Assembly: GCA_947379865.1 (NCBI GenBank)
Contig: CANCOY010000023.1
Location: 1-38,464, forward strand
DNA from: Acetobacteraceae bacterium
GTDB taxonomy: Bacteria > Pseudomonadota > Alphaproteobacteria > Zavarziniales > Zavarziniaceae
Length of the DNA: 38,464 nucleotides
Reading direction: 5' to 3'
Shown: positions 15,124 to 22,535 of the stretch, piece by piece
Position numbering within the stretch: the stretch's first letter is position 1
Layout of the letters: the number at the start of each line of letters is the position of its first letter
Notes under the pieces: model-generated
The model's input: only the letters and a program-made list of their open reading frames with translations
What the model was told of the DNA's origin: nothing
Databases searched by the model: none
Made by a program: the position numbers and the translations under genes

Positions 15124-15621
15124 ATGAGCGTTGATAATCTGCCTTCTGAGACACCCCTGCCGCCGGCGGACGAGGACCTGCGGCACGGAATCGAACTGCT
15201 GTTCTTTGCCTATCGCGATTTCACCTCAGACGCCGACGCCATTCTTGCCGAGCACGGATTTGGCCGGGCGCATCATCGCGTCATCCATTTTGTTGGCCGG
15301 CACCCCCGGATCAGCGTGGCCGAATTGCTGGCAATCCTGCGCATCACCAAGCAGAGTCTGGGCCGGGTGCTGGGCCAGCTTGTGGATCAGGGCCTCATCG
15401 CCCAGGCAACCGGCACACGGGACCGCCGCCAGCGCCTGCTGACGCTGACAGCAAGTGGCGCCAGCCTGGAACGTCGCCTGTCGGAGCCGCAGCGCGCCCG
15501 CGTCGCCCGGGCCTATGGCGAAGCGGGCGCCAAGGCCGTTGCCGCCTATCACAGGGTCCTGCTGGGCCTGATTGACGCCAGCGACCGCGAAGCGGTCCTG
15601 AAGTCCATTGATGAGGCATGA
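15124..15621 (+). CDS. MarR family transcriptional regulator (PetP-like)
   Basis: 165 residues with a winged helix-turn-helix. Visible are the dimerisation helices (LRHGIELLFFAYRDF), the recognition region ISVAELLAILRITKQSLGRV (about 63-82) and the wing TGTRDRRQRLLTLTASG (about 97-112). In Rhodobacter the adjacent petP (MarR-like) and petR (response regulator) pair precedes the cytochrome bc1 genes; here no bc1 genes are in view, so the target is unknown. The stop codon is directly followed by the ATG of the response regulator, indicating an operon. Confidence 0.9.
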   Translation: MSVDNLPSETPLPPADEDLRHGIELLFFAYRDFTSDADAILAEHGFGRAHHRVIHFVGRHPRISVAELLAILRITKQSLGRVLGQLVDQGLIAQATGTRDRRQRLLTLTASGASLERRLSEPQRARVARAYGEAGAKAVAAYHRVLLGLIDASDREAVLKSIDEA

Positions 15622-16350
15622 ATGACAGGCACGACCGGAACCGACATGCCCGCTGAGGAAGGCGCCGACGACGCGCCCCATCTGCTGATCGTCGATGATG
15701 ACACACGGCTGCGCGAGTTGCTGGCCAAGTTCCTGGCCGACCAGGGCTTCAGGACCAGCGCGGCCCGCGATGCCGACGAGGCACGGGCGCAACTGGCCGC
15801 CTTTGCCTTTGATCTGATCGTGCTGGACATGATGATGCCCGGCGAAAATGGCCTGGAACTCACGGCCGGCATCCGCCAGACCTCCACCGTGCCGATCCTG
15901 ATGCTGACAGCACGCGGCGAGGCCGACGACCGCATCGCCGGCCTTGAGGCGGGCGTTGATGACTATCTGCCAAAGCCCTTTGAGCCGCGCGAGCTGGTGC
16001 TGCGGATCCGCACCATCCTCAAGCGCGTTGCCCCGGCCATCTCGGATCCCCTCAGCATCCCGGTGGTGCGGATCGGCGACTGGCTGTTCGACATGCGGCG
16101 CGGCGACCTGAAACGCGGTGATGAAGTGGTGCGGCTGACCGCTGCCGAGGTCTCGCTGCTGCGCCTGTTTGCGGCCCAGCCTGGCAGTACCTTCAGCCGT
16201 GAGGAACTCAGCCAGCGCAGCGGCGCCGCACAGGAGCGTTCGGTGGACGTCCTCATCAACCGCCTGCGCCGCAAGCTGGAGGATGATGCCCGCGCACCCC
16301 AGCTGCTTCAAACGGTGCGGGGCAAGGGATATGTGCTGTGGCCGAACTAA
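15622..16350 (+). CDS. OmpR-family response regulator (PetR-like)
   Basis: 242 residues: a receiver domain (about 20-135) and a C-terminal winged-helix DNA-binding domain (about 145-240). Receiver residues are D25-D26 (acid pocket), D69 in LIVLDMMMPGENG (phospho-acceptor), T96 and K118 in DDYLPKPFEPREL. The DNA-binding part ends VDVLINRLRRKLEDD, then TVRGKGYVLWPN, as in OmpR. The preceding MarR gene abuts it, and the kinase gene overlaps its 3' end by 13 bases, so all three are co-translated. Its regulon cannot be read from this window. Confidence 0.95.
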   Translation: MTGTTGTDMPAEEGADDAPHLLIVDDDTRLRELLAKFLADQGFRTSAARDADEARAQLAAFAFDLIVLDMMMPGENGLELTAGIRQTSTVPILMLTARGEADDRIAGLEAGVDDYLPKPFEPRELVLRIRTILKRVAPAISDPLSIPVVRIGDWLFDMRRGDLKRGDEVVRLTAAEVSLLRLFAAQPGSTFSREELSQRSGAAQERSVDVLINRLRRKLEDDARAPQLLQTVRGKGYVLWPN

Positions 16351-17681
16351 CCCCGGGGCTGCTGTCGGCGCTGGCCCGGCACCTCAAGCGCATGACCCCG
16401 CGCAATCTGTTCGGGCGCGCCCTGGTCATCATCGTGGCCCCGGTGCTGCTGCTGCAGGCCATCCTTGGCTATGTCTTTCTGGACCGCCATTGGGATGTCA
16501 TGACACGGCGTCTATGCCGGGGGGTGGCGGGCGACATTTCAGCCATCGTCGAAATGCTTGATACAGCACCGCTTGCCAGAAACTCGGGACTTCTGTCGCT
16601 GGTCCGGCGCAATCTGCAGATGGAGGTCATGTTCAGCCGTGGCCAGACCCTTCCGGCGGCGGCGGAACCGCAGTACCCGATCCTGGAACGTGTCCTGAGC
16701 GAGGAGCTGGCAGCACATGTCGGTCTGCCCTTTGCCATCGACACGGAAAGACACGCCGGCTCGGTCGATATGTACTTTGCCCTGAACGACGGGGTTCTGC
16801 GGGTGAATGCGCCGCTCAGCCGCATGACGTCGCACACCAGTCAGCTGTTTTTCATCTGGATGGTCGGCGCATCTGTCGTGCTGCTGGGCGTCGCCATCCT
16901 TTTTCTGCGCAACCAGATCCGGCCGATCCTGCGCCTGGCGGAGGCGGCGGATGCCTTTGGCCGGGGCCAGCCGGCAGAGGAATTCAAACCATCCGGCGCC
17001 ACCGAGGTACGTCGGGCGGCAGCAGCCTTTCTTGCCATGCGCGAGCGCATTGCCCGCCATGTCGACCAGCGCACCGAAATGCTGGCAGGGGTAAGCCACG
17101 ACCTGCGCACGCCCATTACCCGCTTGAAGCTGCGTCTGGCCATGATGCCGCCTGGCGACGATGTGGCAGCCGTTGGCGAGGATGTGGCGGAGATGGAGCA
17201 GATGGTTGAAGGCTTTCTGGCCTTTGCCCGCGGCGCCCAGGCGGAGGCCACCGAACCGGTTGATCTGGCCCGCCTTCTCGACGAAGTGGCCGAGGCCGCA
17301 CGGGAACGCGGCGCCCAGGTGGAGACACAGGCAACCGGCGACCTGCTGGTGCCGGTCCGCCGGCAGGCCCTGAAGCGTTGTCTGACAAATCTGGTGGAAA
17401 ACGCCCGCCGCCACGGCACACGCCTTGGCCTTGCGGCAAGCCGGCAGGCCAGGCAGGTGGAAATCACCGTCGACGACAATGGTCCCGGGATCCCCGCAGC
17501 AGATCGCGAGGCAGCCTTCCGCCCCTTTGTCAGGCTGGACGCCGGGCGCAACCTGGATCAGGGCGGGGTTGGGCTGGGGCTTGCCATCGCGCGCGATGTC
17601 GTGCGTCTGCACGGCGGCGAGATTACCCTTGGCGATAGTCCGATGGGCGGGCTGAGGGCGACAATCACCCTGCCAGCCTGA
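16338..17681 (+). CDS. EnvZ-type sensor histidine kinase
   Basis: 447 residues from a GTG at 16338 inside the response-regulator gene; an ATG at 16392 is the alternative. The protein has a membrane helix (about 26-48), a periplasmic sensor region of about 120 residues and a second helix (about 170-190). A HAMP domain and the dimerisation box GVSHDLRTPITRLKLRLAMM with phospho-accepting H254 follow. The ATPase motifs are N box LVENARRHG, G1 DDNGPGIP and G2 GGVGLGLAIARDVV. The order and H-box sequence match EnvZ. It should phosphorylate the receiver Asp of the preceding gene product. A hairpin terminator follows. Confidence 0.95.
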   Translation: MAELTPGLLSALARHLKRMTPRNLFGRALVIIVAPVLLLQAILGYVFLDRHWDVMTRRLCRGVAGDISAIVEMLDTAPLARNSGLLSLVRRNLQMEVMFSRGQTLPAAAEPQYPILERVLSEELAAHVGLPFAIDTERHAGSVDMYFALNDGVLRVNAPLSRMTSHTSQLFFIWMVGASVVLLGVAILFLRNQIRPILRLAEAADAFGRGQPAEEFKPSGATEVRRAAAAFLAMRERIARHVDQRTEMLAGVSHDLRTPITRLKLRLAMMPPGDDVAAVGEDVAEMEQMVEGFLAFARGAQAEATEPVDLARLLDEVAEAARERGAQVETQATGDLLVPVRRQALKRCLTNLVENARRHGTRLGLAASRQARQVEITVDDNGPGIPAADREAAFRPFVRLDAGRNLDQGGVGLGLAIARDVVRLHGGEITLGDSPMGGLRATITLPA

Positions 17682-17690
17682 AGACCGGTA

Positions 17691-17715
17691 CCGTCTGGCC
17701 CCGGGGGCCAGACGG
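17691..17715. terminator. Bidirectional terminator hairpin
   Basis: CCGTCTGGCC, loop CCGGG, GGCCAGACGG: a perfect 10-bp stem in the 52-bp gap between the convergent sensor-kinase and phasin genes. No clear T-run. Confidence 0.7.
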
Positions 17716-17733
17716 CAGGATCAAAAGCCGTTA

Positions 17734-18246
17734 TCAGGCCTTGGGGGCCAGCGACTTCATCTCTTCCATGCTCTCGGTGAAGCGCTTGTTGATGAGGTCC
17801 ATCGCCTCGGTATTGGCGCGCGAGCTCATCTCGGCCAGTTCACGCGCATTGGCGATGGCGGACTCAAAGCTCTTCTTGGCCATCTCGGCCTGACGCTCGG
17901 GCAGGCCCTCGGTCGAGCGATTGGCCATCATGTCCTTCATGGTGGTCTGGAACTCGGCAACGCTGTCGCGCATGATTTCCGCCTGGCGGCGGGCGACGGC
18001 CTGGAAGCTCTCGGTGGCGAGCTTGTTGACTTCGCTCATCACTTCCATGTTGCGCTTGCTAACAGCCATCAGGGCGCCCATGTCGACATTGGGCATCTTG
18101 AAGTCGGCCATCATCTTGGACATGTCCATGTTGGGCATCTTGAAGTCGCCCATCATCTTCGTCATGTCGATCTTGGGCATCTTGAAGTCGCCCATCATCT
18201 TTGTCATGTCGGCGAACGGAAATTCCGGCATCTTGTCCATGGCCAT
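17734..18246 (-). CDS. Phasin family protein with Met-rich N-terminal repeats
   Basis: About 170 residues from the ATG at 18246 (AGGA eight bases upstream); the longer frame to 18360 adds an untypical leader. The C-terminal part (about 60-165: EVNKLATESFQAVARRQAEI, then EFQTTMKDMMANRS and AKKSFESAIANARELAEMSS) is the amphipathic, Gln/Ala-rich helix pair of phasins. Phasins coat polyhydroxyalkanoate granules and limit their size. The N-terminal part is unusual: three tandem copies of a 14-residue unit (DMTKMMGDFKMPxx) at residues 13-54. No PHA synthase gene is in the window. A PhaR-like site lies upstream, and a TetR gene is next on the same strand. Confidence 0.85.
   Translation of the reverse strand: MAMDKMPEFPFADMTKMMGDFKMPKIDMTKMMGDFKMPNMDMSKMMADFKMPNVDMGALMAVSKRNMEVMSEVNKLATESFQAVARRQAEIMRDSVAEFQTTMKDMMANRSTEGLPERQAEMAKKSFESAIANARELAEMSSRANTEAMDLINKRFTESMEEMKSLAPKA
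18085..18210 (-). repeat. Three tandem 42-bp repeats inside the phasin gene
   Basis: Three in-frame 42-bp units encode DMTKMMGDFKMPKI, DMTKMMGDFKMPNM and DMSKMMADFKMPNV; the next residues, DMGALM, begin a fourth, degenerate copy. The units nearest the start codon are almost identical in DNA, suggesting recent expansion by slippage or unequal recombination. Confidence 0.9.
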
Positions 18247-18382
18247 CGGTATGATCCTGTGTGAGTCAACGCCGAATAATCCGGCGGGAATGCGGCGCGA
18301 AAGCCACATCATCCCCCGATGAGCTCTCCGAAGCGCAGGAGCAAAACTTAAGCGGCCCACGGAGCTTGGTCAAGCAGTGTTT

Positions 18383-18397
18383 TGCTGCATTGCAACA
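18383..18397. promoter_or_regulatory. PhaR-like TGC-rich palindrome upstream of the phasin
   Basis: TGCTGC-ATT-GCAACA, a near-perfect 15-bp palindrome about 135 bases upstream of the phasin start codon. The PHA-responsive repressor PhaR, characterised in Paracoccus, binds TGC-rich sites of the form CTGC-N3/4-GCAG; this site fits with one mismatch. It also lies just downstream of the TetR stop codon, in the only sizeable gap between the two genes. Confidence 0.5.
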
Positions 18398-18428
18398 GAA
18401 TGGTTAACGCCCACCTTGGGAGTCCCGC

Positions 18429-19121
18429 TCACCCAGGATTATGTGAGCGGCCAACAAGCCCAAAGCGCCCTGCCATGCCTTCCAGGCGGACAAGCAGGCG
18501 ATCCAGTTCCGCCATGGTGCGGGCCTGATCAGGCCCGTCGTCAAGCCAGATTCGCAGCACGCTGAGGTAAGCACTGCCCAGCGCGCGCACCTTGAGCCGC
18601 CCACGCCAGCCCGACGCCGCGATACCTGCGGCTTCCAGCGTCCAGGCCATGGAACGGTCGAGGGCGCGGAGCTGCCCAAATGCGGCAAGGGGATCGCGCG
18701 ACAGGGTTGCAAGGATGGAGCGGAGCCCGTCCCTGTAGGGCAACAGCACGTCGAACCGTGCCATCAAGGCATCAAACAGCCGGTCACGCGGCCGCTCGCC
18801 CGCAAGGTCCGCCGTGTCGACTGCCAGCATGCGGGCATCAACACGACGCGCAAAGGCCTCCAATATCAGCCCCCGCGAGCCAAGGCGGGGATAGAGGTCG
18901 GACAGACCAAGCTCGGCGCGGCCTGCGATATCGGCAAGCGCCACCTCTTCCCACGGCCGCTCGGCAGCCAGGGCAAGGGCGGCATCCACCACCCGCTCCT
19001 CGATCATGAAGCGGTCGGGCGCAGCCTTGGGCTCGGGCTTGGGCGCGGGCTTGGCCCGGCCGGTGCGCGGTGCCTTTGCTGGCGTCGCCGGGATCTCTGT
19101 GTCTGCCATATCATGCGCCAT
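18429..19121 (-). CDS. TetR-family regulator (COQ9-like)
   Basis: 230 residues from the ATG at 19121, chosen because GGAGG lies five bases upstream. The first about 36 residues are low-complexity Ala/Pro/Lys (PKPEPKAAP). A TetR helix-turn-helix follows (about 42-90: ERVVDAALALAAERPWEEVA, then LADIAGRAELGLSDLYPRLG). The all-helical C-terminal part, with SAYLSVLRIWLDD and TMAELDRLLVRLE, resembles the TetR-like proteins related to COQ9. It may be a DNA-binding repressor or, less likely, a lipid-binding factor. The position between phasin and proC gives no clear target. Confidence 0.8.
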   Translation of the reverse strand: MAHDMADTEIPATPAKAPRTGRAKPAPKPEPKAAPDRFMIEERVVDAALALAAERPWEEVALADIAGRAELGLSDLYPRLGSRGLILEAFARRVDARMLAVDTADLAGERPRDRLFDALMARFDVLLPYRDGLRSILATLSRDPLAAFGQLRALDRSMAWTLEAAGIAASGWRGRLKVRALGSAYLSVLRIWLDDGPDQARTMAELDRLLVRLEGMAGRFGLVGRSHNPG

Positions 19122-19191
19122 GAGTGCCTCCACGAGGGAGAATGGCGCGGCCCTGCCCCCCCGGAAAGAGGGCTGATGAAATTTGCCGTGC

Positions 19192-20028
19192 CTAGGCGCC
19201 CAACTCGCGGCTGCGGGCGGTGGCGGCGGCAATGGCGCGGGTCATGAGCGGGGCCAGCGCCCCCTCCCCCATCAGCACCGCAAGGGCGCGTTCCGTGGTG
19301 CCATTGGGGCTGGTCACATTGCGGCGCAGTTGGTCGGCCGGCTCGTCTGACAGGCGCGCCAGTTCGCCCGAGCCAGATACGGTCACCCGGGCCAGACGCA
19401 TGGCAAGGTCGGCAGGCAGCCCGGCAGCCACACCCGCCGCCGCCAGTGTTTCGATCAGCAGAAAGACATAAGCGGGACCACCACCCGAGACGGCGGTGAC
19501 GGGGTCGATCAGCCCCTCATCCTCAACCCAGGCCACCTCGCCGCCAGCCTGCAGAAGCAGATCGGCCAGTGCGGCCTGCGCCGGGGTGACAGCGCCATTG
19601 GCCACGGCAACGCTGATGCCCCGACCAATGGCTGCAGGCGTATTGGGCATGGCCCTGACAATCGGCGCGTCCGGCCCAAAAGCCCGCCCGAAATAGGCCA
19701 GGGTCTTGCCCGCCGCAATCGACAGGACCAGCGTCTGCGGCCCCGCCAGGGCGGCGCAGGCGGGCAGGACGGCATCCATCATCTGGGGCTTTACCGCCAG
19801 CACGATAACAGCAGGAGGTGCTGCCAGGGCAAGTGCGGCCACATCTGCCACCACCTGCCCCTGCCCGGCGCCAAGGATCCGTTCGGCCATCTCGGTTGCC
19901 GGTTCCACCACCCGCACCCGGCCAGGCACCAGCCCACCGGCAAGCCAGCCAGCCAGCATGGCGCCCCCCATCTTGCCGCAGCCAATAAGGACAAGGTCCC
20001 CGGCGAGCAAGGCAAGGGGGCTGGCCAT
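19192..20028 (-). CDS. proC: Pyrroline-5-carboxylate reductase
   Basis: 278 residues from the ATG at 20028. ProC reduces 1-pyrroline-5-carboxylate to proline with NAD(P)H in the cytoplasm. Visible are the Rossmann GCGKMGGAML (about 16-25), VLAVKPQMM, IVRAMPNTPAAIGRG, VTAVSGGGPAYVF and the C-terminal VTSPNGTTERALAVL. These are all hallmark segments in the correct order. The start is one base from the stop of the YbjN-like gene, so the two are translationally coupled; the upstream in-frame extension lies inside that gene and is rejected. Confidence 0.96.
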   Translation of the reverse strand: MASPLALLAGDLVLIGCGKMGGAMLAGWLAGGLVPGRVRVVEPATEMAERILGAGQGQVVADVAALALAAPPAVIVLAVKPQMMDAVLPACAALAGPQTLVLSIAAGKTLAYFGRAFGPDAPIVRAMPNTPAAIGRGISVAVANGAVTPAQAALADLLLQAGGEVAWVEDEGLIDPVTAVSGGGPAYVFLLIETLAAAGVAAGLPADLAMRLARVTVSGSGELARLSDEPADQLRRNVTSPNGTTERALAVLMGEGALAPLMTRAIAAATARSRELGA

Positions 20029-20029
20029 A

Positions 20030-20527
20030 TCAGGCCTCTCCGACCGTTTCAAAGAGTGCGGCCGCCAGCGCGTCCGCCGGGGACTTGCCACCCCACAGCA
20101 GCAACTGGAAGGCCGGATAGAAGCGCTCGCATTCGCCGATGGCGATCTCGATCAGGTCTTCACACTGCCCCGCCGTGGCAAGACCGCCACCCAGCAGCAT
20201 GCCATAGCGGAACATCAGCACGCCTTCCTGGGACCACAGATCGAAGTGGCCAAGCCAGAGCTGCTCGTTGATCAGCACCAGAAGCTGGGCGATCTCTGCC
20301 CGACGCGGCGGCGCCACGCGAATATCAAAGGCGCAGGTCAGTTGCAGGGCGCGCTCATGATCCCGGAAGGAGGCGCACAGGTGGTATTCGCACCAGGTGC
20401 CAGCCACCGCAACGGTGAGTTCCCCATCGGCAGAACGGTCAAAGGGCCAGTCGTGGCTGGCGACAATCTGCTCGATCAACTCGAGGGGGTTGTTTGCCGT
20501 CATGTCCGGGTCGGCGAGGGTGGCCAT
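20030..20527 (-). CDS. YbjN domain-containing protein
   Basis: 165 residues from the ATG at 20527 (AGGAG six bases upstream). The sequence NNPLELIEQIVASHDWPFDR, then EYHLCASFRDHERALQLTCA and AQLLVLINEQLWLGHFDLWS, matches the YbjN family. Its members have a class I chaperone-like alpha/beta fold and poorly defined stress roles. It is cytosolic with no signal sequence. The gene directly precedes proC with a one-base gap; this YbjN-proC pairing recurs in alphaproteobacteria. Function in proline metabolism is not established. Confidence 0.85.
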   Translation of the reverse strand: MATLADPDMTANNPLELIEQIVASHDWPFDRSADGELTVAVAGTWCEYHLCASFRDHERALQLTCAFDIRVAPPRRAEIAQLLVLINEQLWLGHFDLWSQEGVLMFRYGMLLGGGLATAGQCEDLIEIAIGECERFYPAFQLLLWGGKSPADALAAALFETVGEA

Positions 20528-20686
20528 GTCAGGTCTCCTGGTCGGGCCCGGCATCCTGGGGACGCTGGGTCTGGACGGGCGCATCGGGCGGCGTTCATGC
20601 CGTCACCACTCTCCCACCAGCCGCAGCGATTCGCCACATCTTGTGGCTACGTCATATAAATGCCCCAAAAGCCCACCTAAGTGCCT

Positions 20687-21190
20687 TCAGTGACTGGCCT
20701 CGGCGCGGGCGACAATCCAGTCCATCAGCGCCAGCAGCAGCCCGGAAGTGACAAAGGCCATATGGATGACGACCATCCAGAACAGCTCGTCCCTTGGCAC
20801 ATTGGCCAGATCCATGAAGGACTTGAGCAGATGGATGCCGGAGATGGCGACGATGGAGGCGATGAGTTTCAGCTTCAGCCCGCCGAAATCCACCTTGCCC
20901 ATCCAGCTGGGCCGGTCGGGATGGTCGGCCACGTCAATCTTGGAGACAAAATTCTCGTAGCCCGAGAAAATAACCATCAGCAAAAGATTTCCCGCCAGGG
21001 ACAGGTCCACCAGGGTCAGCACCGCCAGAATGACCTGGCTGTCCTTGAGGTCCAGCAGCACCGGCACCAGGTGCACCAGTTCCTGGATGAACTTGATCAT
21101 CAGCGCCGCCAGCGCCCCCACCAGCCCCAGATAGAACGGGGCCATCAGCCAGCGGCTGGCGAACAAAAAGCGCTCGATCGATCTTTCCAT
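20687..21190 (-). CDS. UPF0114 / TIGR00645 family membrane protein
   Basis: 167 residues with four likely membrane helices (about 15-35, 52-75, 107-125, 135-158). MERSIERFLFASRWLMAPFY at the start and SGYENFVSKID in the middle loop are strongly conserved in the family (E. coli YqhA). Molecular function is unknown; it is an inner-membrane protein. It stands between the epimerase gene and the ybjN-proC pair, with gaps of 44 and 159 bp, and may have its own promoter. Confidence 0.92.
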   Translation of the reverse strand: MERSIERFLFASRWLMAPFYLGLVGALAALMIKFIQELVHLVPVLLDLKDSQVILAVLTLVDLSLAGNLLLMVIFSGYENFVSKIDVADHPDRPSWMGKVDFGGLKLKLIASIVAISGIHLLKSFMDLANVPRDELFWMVVIHMAFVTSGLLLALMDWIVARAEASH

Positions 21191-21234
21191 GGCTCGGGAC
21201 TCCGCTTCACAGGTAACCGGCTAGATGGGGTGTC

Positions 21235-22212
21235 TCAGACCTTATGAAAGGCCCTGAACCATTCCACAAAGCGCGGCAGGCCAACTTCGATGGGCGTCGA
21301 CGGCGTAAAGCCCGTGTCGCGGGCAAGGGCCGCGACGTCGGCATAGGTGGCCTGGACATCGCCCGGCTGCATGGGCTCGAACTGGATTTCGGCCTTGCGC
21401 CCGATGGCCTCTTCCAGCACGCCAATAAACTTCATCAGGGGTTCGGCCTGATGATTGCCGATGTTGTAGATGGCCTGGGGCGCAGAGCCGTCCGCCGGGG
21501 CCGGTGGCCTGTCGAGGGTGGCGAGCACGCCTTGCACGATGTCATCGACATAAGTGAAGTCGCGGGCCATGTCGCCATGGTTGAACACCCGGATGGGGCG
21601 GCCGGCGATGATCGCATCGGTGAACAGCCAGGGCGCCATGTCTGGCCGGCCCCAGGGGCCATAGACCGTGAAAAAGCGCAGGCCCGTCATCGGAATGTGA
21701 TAGAGATGGGCATAGGCATGGCCCATCAGCTCATCCGCCCGCTTGGTGGCAGCATAAAGCGAGACGGGATGATCCGCCCGGTCTTCTACCGAGAACGGCA
21801 GCTTGGCATTGGCGCCATAAACCGAACTGGAGGACGCATAGACGAGATGCTGGAAATCCGGCGCGTGCCGCGCCCATTCCAGCACCACCAGCTGGCCCTG
21901 CACATTGGAGCGCACATAATCGAACGGGTGCTCCAGCGACCAGCGCACCCCGGCCTGACCGGCGAGGTGGACGATCCGCGTAACACCCTTGCCCGCCAGG
22001 GCCGCGTCGAAGGCCGCCTTGTCGGAAACGTCGACAGGGTGGAACGAAAAACCGGCGTGCCGGCGCAGGCGTGCCAGCCGGGCTTCCTTGAGGACGGGCG
22101 TATAATAGGCGTTGAGATCGTCGATGCCGACCACCTGCTCGCCGCGCCCGATCAGCGCCTCGGCCACGTGATAGCCGATGAAACCCGCCGCACCCGTGAC
22201 CAGAACTGTCAT
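21235..22212 (-). CDS. UDP-glucuronate 4-epimerase-like NAD-dependent sugar epimerase
   Basis: 325 residues from the ATG at 22212; the 60-residue in-frame extension upstream runs into the tRNA-Gln region and is rejected. It is an extended short-chain dehydrogenase: TGAAGFIGYHVAEAL for NAD binding (about 7-21), GIDDLNAYYTPVLKEARL typical of UDP-glucuronate epimerases (LpsL/CapI type), SSSVYGANAKLPF and the catalytic YAATK. FFTVYGPWGRPDMA follows. It interconverts UDP-glucuronate and UDP-galacturonate for surface polysaccharide. It is divergent from the tRNA and from the WbpM-like gene, which also acts on nucleotide sugars. Confidence 0.9.
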   Translation of the reverse strand: MTVLVTGAAGFIGYHVAEALIGRGEQVVGIDDLNAYYTPVLKEARLARLRRHAGFSFHPVDVSDKAAFDAALAGKGVTRIVHLAGQAGVRWSLEHPFDYVRSNVQGQLVVLEWARHAPDFQHLVYASSSSVYGANAKLPFSVEDRADHPVSLYAATKRADELMGHAYAHLYHIPMTGLRFFTVYGPWGRPDMAPWLFTDAIIAGRPIRVFNHGDMARDFTYVDDIVQGVLATLDRPPAPADGSAPQAIYNIGNHQAEPLMKFIGVLEEAIGRKAEIQFEPMQPGDVQATYADVAALARDTGFTPSTPIEVGLPRFVEWFRAFHKV

Positions 22213-22326
22213 AATCACCCGCCCCGGAGACAACGCCATTCTGGCGTCGGCGGACCATAGCCGGGGCCAGGTCGGGGGTCGAGGCCCGCCCCCTGCGCAG
22301 ACATTCTCGTGAACGCCTGAGGCGAA

Positions 22327-22355
22327 TTGCCGAGCGGGCAACAGGGCATTATGGT
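22327..22355 (+). promoter_or_regulatory. Candidate promoter of tRNA-Gln
   Basis: TTGCCG (22327-22332), a 17-base spacer and TATGGT (22350-22355), ending 11 bases before the mature tRNA 5' end. Confidence 0.4.
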
Positions 22356-22366
22356 CGCCCCGGTGT

Positions 22367-22441
22367 TGGGGCGTCGCCAAGTGGCAAGGCACCGGATTTT
22401 GATTCCGGCATTCGGAGGTTCGAATCCTCCCGCCCCAGCCA
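22367..22441 (+). tRNA. tRNA-Gln (UUG)
   Basis: A 75-base cloverleaf including an encoded CCA. The acceptor arms TGGGGCG and CGCCCCA pair perfectly with discriminator G. The anticodon arm is CCGGA-TTTTGAT-TCCGG with anticodon TTG, and the T arm holds GGAGG-TTCGAAT-CCTCC. It reads CAA (and by wobble CAG) codons. It lies between divergent polysaccharide genes, a usual place for island insertion, but no duplicated 3' end was found within the window. Confidence 0.97.
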
Positions 22442-22535
22442 TTCAGGCGCTCCCGGCCCCGCTTCCGGTTTGCCCGTTGCCTTTCGCCAGGACGGCGTCG
22501 ATGCCCCAGCCCTCTGCAGCAGATCGAGCCCGCCC

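Noticed and set aside
20633..20647. GCCACA-TCT-TGTGGC inverted repeat between the ybjN-like and UPF0114 genes
   Set aside because: The 6-bp stem has no T-run and no good promoter context; too weak to call a terminator or operator.
22412..22441. tRNA-Gln 3' end as an attachment site for an island
   Set aside because: No second copy of the 3' end and no integrase were found in the window, so an attL/attR pair cannot be claimed.
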